Below the pieces are notes generated by a model, which worked only from the letters and a program-made list of their open reading frames with translations, was not told the origin of the DNA and ran no database searches. From Deltaproteobacteria bacterium (GTDB lineage: Bacteria > Desulfobacterota > SM23-61), in contig JAPLIW010000648.1 in NCBI GenBank assembly GCA_026388915.1, forward strand, positions 1 through 7,908: DNA of 7,908 nucleotides, in the 5' to 3' direction. The stretch's first letter is position 1, and every line of letters starts with the position of its first letter. The position numbers were made by a program, and so were the translations under genes. Shown here piece after piece: positions 1-5,905 of the stretch.

Positions 1-510
1 GAGGATGATCCGCCAATAACGGGCAAACTGGTCCCGGTGGGTCTTGATTAAGCCGTGGAGCCGCCGATTCCCGCATTTATCGATGAAGAACTGGTGGAAA
101 GCGATATTCAACTTCTGCCACTCGCCGGGATCCTTCCGGACGTTCTTTTTCAGTCGCTCATGGACGGAACGAAGCTGCTGAATGTCCTCTTGGGTCATTT
201 TCTGCGCGGCCAGGCTGCCAGCCAGGCCTTCCAGCGCGGCCTGGATCACATAGAGCTCTTCAATATCTTGCAGGGAGAGGCGAGAGACCTCGGCGCCTTT
301 ATAAGGGGTGATCTTGACCAGCCCTTCCAGTTCGAGCTGCTTGATCACCTCCCGAATCACGGTACGGCTCACCTTCAGGCTTACGGCCAGGGAGGATTCC
401 ACCAGGCGGGACCCGGGCAGGAGGCGACCCGAGAGGACCTGCCTTCGAAGATCGGCATAAATGGTCTCCCTCAGGGGTCTGTTCTTCTGGGCAGGATTCG
501 GAGCCGACAA
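1..510 (-). CDS. GntR-family transcriptional regulator, FadR/FCD subfamily (partial, C-terminus off the left edge)
   Basis: The reverse strand reads open from 510 to the window edge, giving 170 residues of a DNA-binding repressor or activator. Residues ~12-76 form the winged helix-turn-helix of GntR proteins: LRETIYADLRRQVLSGRL, then PGSRLVESSLAVSLKVSRT, the recognition-helix region VIREVIKQLELEGLV, and the wing around KGAEVSRLS. From ~77 an all-helical FCD ligand domain begins (LQDIEELYVIQAALEGLAG). The segment LNIAFHQFFIDKCGNRRL (134-151) carries the Asn135 and His139 positions that help bind a metal or carboxylate ligand in FCD proteins; Asn in place of Asp is a common variant. I chose the TTG start at 510-508 because GGGAGG lies 4 nt upstream and no in-frame ATG precedes the domain. 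FCD regulators usually sense organic acids and control nearby catabolic or transport genes. The target cannot be told here, because the divergent neighbour is a probably damaged methyltransferase gene. Confidence 0.9.
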   Translation of the reverse strand, partial: MSAPNPAQKNRPLRETIYADLRRQVLSGRLLPGSRLVESSLAVSLKVSRTVIREVIKQLELEGLVKITPYKGAEVSRLSLQDIEELYVIQAALEGLAGSLAAQKMTQEDIQQLRSVHERLKKNVRKDPGEWQKLNIAFHQFFIDKCGNRRLHGLIKTHRDQFARYWRIIL

Positions 511-533
511 AGGTCCTCCCTTTCGTTTGCAAA

Positions 534-550
534 ATTGTTTACAATATTGT
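534..550. promoter_or_regulatory. Overlapping palindromes, candidate operator of the GntR-family regulator
   Basis: Two palindromes share the central ACAAT: ATTGT-TT-ACAAT (534-545) and the perfect 10-bp ACAATATTGT (541-550). FadR-type GntR proteins bind short palindromes with conserved GT/AC steps, and these have that form. The site covers the -10 region of the regulator's own promoter, so binding would block transcription. The regulator assignment is inferred from position and shape only. Confidence 0.45.
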
Positions 551-564
551 TCAAAGGATGTCAA
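536..564 (-). promoter_or_regulatory. Candidate sigma70 promoter of the GntR-family gene
   Basis: On the minus strand a perfect TTGACA (564-559) is followed after 17 bp by TAAACA (541-536), a weak -10 element. The gene starts at 510, about 25 bp further on. The -10 element lies inside the palindromic DNA at 534-550, which fits autoregulation. The -35 match is strong and the -10 weak, as is common for regulated promoters. Confidence 0.5.
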
Positions 565-734
565 GGGAAAACGGCCCCTTACCCACCGCCGGTTTTTGAG
601 AAAGGAACCCTTGGCCGGGAAGACTCCAGAAGGAAGGGGGGATGGCCCATGGGGTTCAGGCTGGAGGACTTCGGATCACCATCCTTTAGCGGGACAGAAT
701 CAAAAATTCAAAGCTGATAAAAGAAGGGCAGTCG

Positions 735-1169
735 GTGCTTTGTCTGGGAGCCCGGTTGGGAACCGAGGTGAAGGCCTTCCTCGATCACGGATGTTTCGCC
801 GTGGGGATCGACTTGAATCCCGGAAAATCAAATTATTATGTCCTGCGGGGAGATTTCCATAACCTCCAGTTTGCCGATCGCTCGGTGGATGTGGTCTTTT
901 CCAACTCCGTCGACCATGTCTTCGACCTGGAAAAATTCGTCAAAGAGTCTGCAAGGATACTGAAGGCCGGCGGCCTTTTGGTAATTGAAGTCGGCCGGGG
1001 GAGAGAGGAGGGCGGCTCCTCGGGCTTTTATGAGAGCCTCCACTGGTCGACCATTGAGGAATTATTATCTTTCCTAAAAAACTACGGGTTAGGCTGCCTC
1101 CTGAGGCAGCCCATCGATTTTCCCGTCGGTGGGGAACATCTGATCCTGCAAGCGCCTCGCAAGAATTGA
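735..1169 (+). CDS. Class I SAM-dependent methyltransferase, probably 5'-truncated
   Basis: The 144 residues contain most of a Rossmann-type methyltransferase core. The SAM-binding loop of motif I is LCLGARLGTEV (residues 2-12), an unusual version of the glycine-rich loop. The motif II acidic residue is Asp26 in VGIDLNPG, followed by GDFHNLQFADRSVDVVFSNS and the motif-IV/post-motif strand ARILKAGGLLVIEVG. The substrate is unknown. The GTG start at 735 has GAAGGG at 723-728, but it falls inside the first beta strand. The same frame upstream, from 690, still reads like family sequence (KLIKEGQSV before CLGA), and a TAG stop sits at 687-689. Beyond that stop is an ATG at 642 with a strong AGGAAGGGGGG ribosome site. 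The gene has therefore probably lost its N-terminus by point mutation or rearrangement; activity is doubtful. A 20-bp inverted repeat lies inside the gene at 1092-1111. Confidence 0.65.
   Translation: MLCLGARLGTEVKAFLDHGCFAVGIDLNPGKSNYYVLRGDFHNLQFADRSVDVVFSNSVDHVFDLEKFVKESARILKAGGLLVIEVGRGREEGGSSGFYESLHWSTIEELLSFLKNYGLGCLLRQPIDFPVGGEHLILQAPRKN
1092..1111. repeat. Perfect inverted repeat inside the methyltransferase gene
   Basis: GGCTGCCTC (1092-1100) and GAGGCAGCC (1103-1111) are perfect complements separated by only CT. In mRNA they would form a strong GC-rich hairpin about 55 nt before the stop codon. The encoded residues (GCLLRQP) look ordinary. No T-run follows, so this is not a standard terminator. 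Confidence 0.6.
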
Positions 1170-1205
1170 TCTGCCGGCGGGCCCTTCTCAGACAGGAGGG
1201 AGGCT

Positions 1206-1259
1206 ATGGAAATTCTCTTTGATTTCATGCCTTTTCCGCACACCGCATTTTTTCCTTGA
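1206..1259 (+). CDS. Possible 17-codon small ORF with a strong ribosome-binding site
   Basis: An ATG at 1206 follows AGGAGGGAGG with ideal spacing and opens a 17-residue frame, MEILFDFMPFPHTAFFP, ending at the TGA at 1257-1259. The stop lies within the -35 element of the PilZ-gene promoter. The peptide matches no family I know. It could be a translated small protein downstream of the methyltransferase gene, the remnant start of a lost gene, or chance. The ribosome site is the only positive evidence. Confidence 0.25.
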   Translation: MEILFDFMPFPHTAFFP

Positions 1260-1284
1260 CACTCAACATATAGTGTTAAATAAT
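1256..1284 (+). promoter_or_regulatory. Strong sigma70-type promoter of the PilZ-domain gene
   Basis: A perfect TTGACA (1256-1261), a 17-bp spacer and AATAAT (1279-1284, five of six consensus bases) form the best promoter in the window. Transcription would begin near 1291, leaving a leader of about 57 nt before the ATG at 1348. The spacer contains one copy of an 18-bp repeated motif and the predicted start point coincides with the other. A separate 10-bp palindrome, TTGGCGCCAA, lies in the leader at 1325-1334. Confidence 0.7.
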
Positions 1285-1308
1285 GGGTTTACACACCACA
1301 TATAGTAG
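1259..1308. promoter_or_regulatory. Tandem operator-like motifs 32 bp apart in the PilZ-gene promoter
   Basis: Motif 1 (1259-1276) and motif 2 (1291-1308) agree at 14 of 18 positions and share ACAC at the left and ACATATAGT on the right. Motif 1 is itself an inverted repeat, ACACT-N8-AGTGT. The 32-bp offset is close to three helical turns, so two dimers would sit on the same DNA face. Motif 1 lies between -35 and -10 and motif 2 at about +1 to +18, typical of repressor sites. The layout recalls paired NrdR boxes, but those are 16 bp and this PilZ gene is not an NrdR-type target, so the binding protein is unknown. Confidence 0.5.
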
Positions 1309-1347
1309 TTTTTATCGAATTTTTTTGGCGCCAAGAACGGAGGGGAA

Positions 1348-1746
1348 ATGGCCAACCAGGAGAAGGAGTTAAAGCAACACTTCGGAATAGCCAAATTTGA
1401 GGAGAGGGCCCATCCGAGATTCTTGTTGAATTTGCCGGTTGAATACTATCCTGCCGCATCCACTACACAAGGGAAGGGGTATACGGGGAATGCCAGCGAA
1501 GGAGGGTTGATCGTCTATCTTGGCAGGCATCTCCAAGTCGGTGATCTGCTGAAGCTGAGATTATTTTTTTCCTCCGGCCCGGGCATGAATTCCGTGAATA
1601 CCGTGGAAATGGTCTCTCAGGTTATCTGGACGGAAAAATTGAAAGACTCGGAATATCGGTGTGGAATAAAATTTGTGGATATCTCCGCGGAGGACATGAA
1701 CAAGCTGAACAGTTTTTTAAAAAATCTTTCCCCCTTGTCCCACTAG
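1348..1746 (+). CDS. PilZ-domain protein, probable c-di-GMP receptor
   Basis: This 132-residue cytoplasmic protein is a single PilZ domain with short extensions. Both c-di-GMP-binding signatures are present: RxxxR at Arg20-Arg24 (RAHPRF) and [D/N]xSxxG at Asn48-Ser50-Gly53 (NASEGG). The strands that follow (GLIVYLGRHLQVGDLLKLRLFF, split by a turn at HLQVGD, and VSQVIWTEKLKDSEYRCGIKFVDIS) fit the PilZ beta-barrel, with a closing helix EDMNKLNSFLKNL. Such stand-alone PilZ proteins relay c-di-GMP levels to motility, exopolysaccharide or transcription machinery through a partner. The ATG at 1348 follows GGAGGGG. The gene is monocistronic: it has its own promoter at 1256-1284 and converges on yhhQ. 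The partner cannot be told from this window. Confidence 0.9.
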   Translation: MANQEKELKQHFGIAKFEERAHPRFLLNLPVEYYPAASTTQGKGYTGNASEGGLIVYLGRHLQVGDLLKLRLFFSSGPGMNSVNTVEMVSQVIWTEKLKDSEYRCGIKFVDISAEDMNKLNSFLKNLSPLSH

Positions 1747-1761
1747 GATTGCCGATCCTAG
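1743..1761 (+). terminator. Small hairpin over the PilZ-gene stop codon
   Basis: CTAGGAT (1743-1749) and ATCCTAG (1755-1761) form a perfect 7-bp stem with a 5-nt loop, overlapping the TAG stop at 1744-1746. No T-run follows, so it is at best a weak or Rho-assisted 3' end, or an RNA-stabilising structure. Confidence 0.25.
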
Positions 1762-1765
1762 ACTT

Positions 1766-1914
1766 CTAAGAGCTTGTCCGTAAATAGCATTCCCCCCTTT
1801 GTAAAAGGGGGGCAGGGGGGATTTCCCCGAGGGATCTCAAAGCAAATCCCCCTATTTCCCCCTTTTCCAAAGGGGGATTTAAACCCCACAACTTATTTAA
1901 GGATAAGCTCTAAG
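1766..1914. mobile_element. MITE-like intergenic repeat with terminal inverted repeats
   Basis: The ends are inverted repeats: AGAGCTTGTCCGTAAATA at 1769-1786 and, reverse-complemented, AGAGCTTATCCTTAAATA at 1911-1894 (16 of 18 identical). Similarity extends three bases outward on each side. The interior holds C-tract/G-tract hairpins: CCCCCCTTT (1792-1800) pairs with AAAGGGGGG (1804-1812) over a 3-nt loop, and AAATCCCCC (1844-1852) and CCCCCTTT (1858-1865) compete for the AAAGGGGGATTT at 1869-1880. There is no ORF, so any movement would need a transposase supplied elsewhere. It lies between two converging genes, where an insertion does least harm. I see no clear target-site duplication beyond a possible TA. 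Repeats with CCCCCTTT/AAAGGGGG hairpins are familiar to me from environmental bacterial genomes; the exact family is not identified. Confidence 0.65.
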
Positions 1915-1934
1915 CCCCTTCCCGCAAAAAATTT

Positions 1935-2633
1935 TCAATCCTTCCATTTCAGGGGATTGAAATTCGTCTCCCGGTCGTAATAGTCTTCCCGCTCCACCCG
2001 CTTTAAATAATTCACCGCCCTATACGTCAACGGCGTAATGAGAGCCTCGTAGGCCGATTTGGTCAGCCACTGGGTGATGACCAGTTTTCCCAGCGCCCCG
2101 GAGGGAATCATCCCGGTAAAGGCCAGAAAGATGAAAATCGCGGAATCGGCGAGCTGGGCGACGACCGTGGACCCGATGGTTCGCAGCCAGAGATGACGCC
2201 CCCCCGTGGCGATCTTCATCTTGGCCAGCACGTAGGAGTTGAGAAATTCTCCTATCAGGTAAGCAATGAAAGAGGCGGCCAGGATCCGGGGCGTAAACCC
2301 GAATATGGCCCGATAGGCCTGCTGGGAGCTCTGCGGGGAGTCCAAAGAGCCCAGTTTCCAGAAGGGAGCCGGGGGGAGTTCGATGGAGAGCCAGATGACG
2401 ATGACGGCCAAAAGGTTGCAGCCGAAACCAATCCAGATGACCCGCCTGGCCCGGGCATAGCCATAAACCTCGGTGAGGATATCCCCGAAGATGTAAGAAA
2501 CGGGAAAGATGAGGATCGAAGCCGCCAGAACAAGCGGCCCGATGGAAACCAGCTTGACCGCGATGATGTTGGCGATGATCAGGCTGGTGACAAAGACCGC
2601 GGCAATGAGGGGAAGCCAGCGTTGGGTGGCCAT
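1935..2633 (-). CDS. yhhQ: YhhQ-family queuosine-precursor (preQ0/preQ1) transporter
   Basis: The 232-residue integral membrane protein belongs to the VUT/DUF165 family. In E. coli, YhhQ imports the queuosine precursor preQ0 across the inner membrane. About six hydrophobic segments are visible, starting with LIAAVFVTSLIIANIIAV (9-26). The family signature follows helix two: PVSYIFGDILTEVYGYARAR, with Asp51 and Glu55 in the membrane face. The conserved C-terminal part reads ITQWLTKSAYEALITPLTYR. Length matches E. coli YhhQ closely. The ATG at 2633 is the start because it lies 2 nt past the queF stop and directly before the first helix; an in-frame upstream codon at 2711 would overlap queF by about 75 bp. 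Expression is probably coupled to queF. Pairing with QueF suggests the imported base is preQ0, reduced to preQ1 after entry. Confidence 0.92.
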   Translation of the reverse strand: MATQRWLPLIAAVFVTSLIIANIIAVKLVSIGPLVLAASILIFPVSYIFGDILTEVYGYARARRVIWIGFGCNLLAVIVIWLSIELPPAPFWKLGSLDSPQSSQQAYRAIFGFTPRILAASFIAYLIGEFLNSYVLAKMKIATGGRHLWLRTIGSTVVAQLADSAIFIFLAFTGMIPSGALGKLVITQWLTKSAYEALITPLTYRAVNYLKRVEREDYYDRETNFNPLKWKD

Positions 2634-2635
2634 GT

Positions 2636-3040
2636 CTATTTTCCGTGCTCCGCCTCGACGGTAATGGAAATCCCGCCGCGGACGGAAAACTCGGCCGTCA
2701 CCTTGCACCACCGGGGCTTCAGGGCTTTCACCAGGTCGTCCAGGATCACGTTGGCCGCGTGCTCGTGGAAGGCGCCCTGGTTGCGGAAGGACCAGAGATA
2801 GAGCTTGAGGGACTTGGACTCCAGGATCTTCCGGTCGGGGGTGTATTGAATGGTCAATTTGGCGAAATCCGGCTGCCCCGTTGCCGGGCAGACGCAGGTG
2901 AATTCCTCCGTCCGCAGGGTCACAATATAATCCCGCCGGGGATGATGGTTGGGGAAGGTCTCCAGCTTCTTCCGCGGCTTTGCTCCCCGGCCCAGCAGGG
3001 TCAGGCCTTGTAGGTCGGCTTTCGGGGTAATCTTCGGCAT
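2636..3040 (-). CDS. queF: NADPH-dependent 7-cyano-7-deazaguanine reductase (preQ0 reductase), type I
   Basis: QueF reduces the nitrile of preQ0 to the aminomethyl group of preQ1 using two NADPH, in cytoplasmic queuosine biosynthesis. At 134 residues it is the short, unimodular tunnel-fold form. The catalytic site is visible in CVCPATGQPDF: Cys51 forms the thioimide with the nitrile and Asp58 protonates it. The QueF signature ESKSLK (74-79), which binds NADPH, leads into LYLWSFRNQGAFHE, whose His92-Glu93 pair contacts substrate. The ATG at 3040 is preceded by a modest GGTGGA site. It is the first gene of a two-gene operon with yhhQ, driven by the promoter at 3098-3126. No preQ1 riboswitch was recognised in the ~50-nt leader. 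Confidence 0.96.
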   Translation of the reverse strand: MPKITPKADLQGLTLLGRGAKPRKKLETFPNHHPRRDYIVTLRTEEFTCVCPATGQPDFAKLTIQYTPDRKILESKSLKLYLWSFRNQGAFHEHAANVILDDLVKALKPRWCKVTAEFSVRGGISITVEAEHGK

Positions 3041-3097
3041 CGGTCCACCGTCTCAGACAATTTTAGATTCATTTCTTTTCTTCCCTTACAGAAAATA

Positions 3098-3126
3098 ATT
3101 ATACATGAATATCAGGTTCGATCCAA
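3098..3126 (-). promoter_or_regulatory. Sigma70-type promoter of the queF-yhhQ operon
   Basis: On the minus strand TTGGAT (3126-3121), a 17-bp spacer and a perfect TATAAT (3103-3098) form a promoter. Transcription would start near 3091, giving a leader of about 50 nt before the queF ATG at 3040. The leader is purine-rich and shows none of the conserved preQ1-I aptamer blocks. Confidence 0.6.
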
Positions 3127-3202
3127 GAATTCCGAACACGACCGCCAGGAACGGAAAGAATCGCTCACCTCTCAACCAAATAAAGTCCAAGGAATTTTTA
3201 CT

Positions 3203-3230
3203 GGCCCTTGTCCCGGGAAGCGCCTTTTTT
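3203..3230 (+). terminator. Weak terminator-like hairpin with T6 tract, no upstream gene
   Basis: On the plus strand GGC-c-CTT (3203-3209) can pair with AAG-c-GCC (3218-3224 region) around a GC-rich loop containing CCCGGG, followed directly by TTTTTT (3225-3230). The stem has two mismatches. No plus-strand gene ends here, which weakens the call or implies an unannotated short transcript. Confidence 0.25.
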
Positions 3231-3289
3231 CCCACGAATCCTGGAAAACACCTTGTTTTTATTTCTGACTAAAGGATATCAGCCTTGTC

Positions 3290-3323
3290 AAAAAAATACC
3301 GCTCGCCCATGCCGGATGGAAGC
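3290..3323 (-). terminator. Intrinsic-terminator-like hairpin on the minus strand
   Basis: Read on the minus strand, GCTTCCAT (3323-3316), loop CCGGC, ATGG and, after a 2-nt bulge, GAGC (to 3301) form an 8-bp stem including one G-U pair. GGTA and then seven T residues (3296-3290) follow. The form is good for a Rho-independent terminator, yet no minus-strand gene lies between 3323 and the signalling operon. It may end a small RNA or antisense leader transcript, or be left over from a lost gene. Confidence 0.4.
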
Positions 3324-3335
3324 ATAAAACTAATA

Positions 3336-3360
3336 AGATTCAATATGTTAACATAAATCT
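3336..3360. promoter_or_regulatory. 12-bp palindrome with flanking inverted repeat
   Basis: TATGTTAACATA (3344-3355) is a perfect palindrome. It is flanked by AGATT (3336-3340) and AATCT (3356-3360), which are also complementary, with a 3-nt asymmetry (CAA). This could be a protein-binding site or the stem of an RNA hairpin. It lies about 350 bp before the signalling operon and 20 bp from the minus-strand terminator-like hairpin. The binding protein is unknown. Confidence 0.4.
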
Positions 3361-3613
3361 GGACCACCCTTTTCTTTTTTTCTTAAATCGAGACCAATAG
3401 CACGGGTATCCCCATCCCTTAGCTGTTGGCCCTCCCCCATAATTCTTTTGCAGCTCTCGCAAAGTTTTTCAATTTCTGCCAAAACAAATCGAAATTACTA
3501 TTAATTTTTTCATCTTTAGAAAACCTGGATTCCCTTTCCTCCCCTCCAATTAGCTTTCAGCAGAGGGCTGGGCATGCAGCCAGTTCCTCTTATTTAAAAA
3601 ATGGAATGATTCT

Positions 3614-3635
3614 TGCAACATACATTGACGTTGCA
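3614..3635. promoter_or_regulatory. Inverted repeat TGCAAC-N10-GTTGCA upstream of the signalling operon
   Basis: Perfect 6-bp arms at 3614-3619 and 3630-3635 are separated by 10 bp, so the half-sites are 16 bp centre to centre. The only recognisable -35-like element (TTGACG, 3625-3630) lies within it, about 80 bp before the first operon gene. The position suits a regulator site, but the promoter itself is uncertain. Confidence 0.35.
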
Positions 3636-3712
3636 TCCTGTTTGCCCCTTATCCCAAGGGCCCGTCGAATAACCTCTGGACCTGGCCCTTGCTTTCAAGA
3701 ATTGCAGGAAAC

Positions 3713-5451
<1,739 letters not shown>

Positions 5452-5455
<4 letters not shown>

Positions 5456-5898
5456 ACTCCTCCAGGGGGGGACGCCCCATTCAGATCCTGATGGTGGAGG
5501 ACAACCCCGATGATATTGAACTGACCGTGGAGGCCCTCAAGGATGCCCGGGTGGCCAATCACCTCACCGTGGTCCAGGACGGCGAGGAGGCCCTTTCTTA
5601 CCTGCGAAGCAGGGGAAAATACGCGCAGGCTGTCCGCCCGGATCTGATCCTCCTCGATCTGAACATGCCCAGGAAGAACGGCCGGGATGTGCTCCGGGAT
5701 ATCAAGAACGACCCCAAACTGAAACGAATCCCCGTGGTCATCCTCACCACTTCCCAGGCCGAGGAGGATATTCTCCACACCTATGACCTTCACGCGAATT
5801 GTTACATCACCAAACCGGTGGATTTCAATCAATTCCTAAAAGTGGTAAGATCCATTGAAGACTTCTGGCTGACCGTGGTGAAGCTGCCGCCCCGGTGA
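5452..5898 (+). CDS. Single-domain response regulator, Rcp1-like
   Basis: The 148-residue protein is one receiver domain with no output domain. Key residues are the acidic pair Glu16-Asp17 (MVEDNPDD), phospho-acceptor Asp69 (LILLDLNMPRKNG), Thr99/Thr100 (VILTTS) and Lys121-Pro122. The insert YLRSRGKYAQAVRPD and the C-terminal VVRSIEDFWLTVVKLP mark the Rcp1 subfamily, whose members are partners of phytochrome-type kinases. It probably takes phosphate from His366 of the kinase encoded just upstream. Lacking an output domain, it must act by protein contact, as a shuttle or as a phosphate sink for the hybrid kinase encoded next. The ATG overlaps the preceding TGA (ATGA) and has GGGAGG 9 nt before it, so translation is probably coupled. 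The next gene begins after a 7-nt gap. Confidence 0.95.
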
Positions 5899-5905
5899 GA
5901 AAACG

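Larger units (their letters stand above)
3041..3712. other. Long AT-rich intergenic region without a convincing gene
   Basis: This ~670-bp stretch separates divergent queF and the signalling operon and is clearly richer in A/T than the genes beside it. Open frames here (for example 3426-3716, plus strand) lack a ribosome site and recognisable protein character. It holds the queF promoter, a terminator-like hairpin on each strand (3203-3230 plus, 3290-3323 minus), a 12-bp palindrome (3344-3355) and an inverted repeat (3614-3635). No clear sigma70 promoter for the signalling operon was found; TTGACG at 3625-3630 has no good -10 partner. The region could hide a small RNA or be the remains of a lost gene. 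Confidence 0.6.

Noticed and set aside
55..717. 220-codon plus-strand open frame
   Set aside because: It lies antisense to the well-supported GntR gene, has low-complexity unrelated protein sequence and no family character.
1792..1880. Classical Rho-independent terminator within the C/G-tract hairpins
   Set aside because: The stems are strong, but neither strand has a T-run right after a stem, and the terminal inverted repeats point to a repeat element instead.
1766..1914. CRISPR array
   Set aside because: The repeated blocks are inverted hairpin arms, not regularly spaced direct repeats with unique spacers.
2634..2711. Upstream start for yhhQ at 2711
   Set aside because: It would add 26 charged residues overlapping queF; the ATG at 2633, 2 nt after the queF stop, fits the family start.
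2193..2801. 202-codon plus-strand open frame
   Set aside because: Antisense to yhhQ and queF, both clearly real; highly charged shadow sequence.
3041..3097. preQ1 riboswitch in the queF leader
   Set aside because: The leader lacks the conserved C-rich loop and A-rich tail of the preQ1-I aptamer and shows no pseudoknot-capable pairing by eye.
3678..3695. Sigma54-like TGG...TTGC pattern before the membrane kinase
   Set aside because: The distance between the GG and GC elements is one base off the required 10 bp, and the rest of the consensus is poor.
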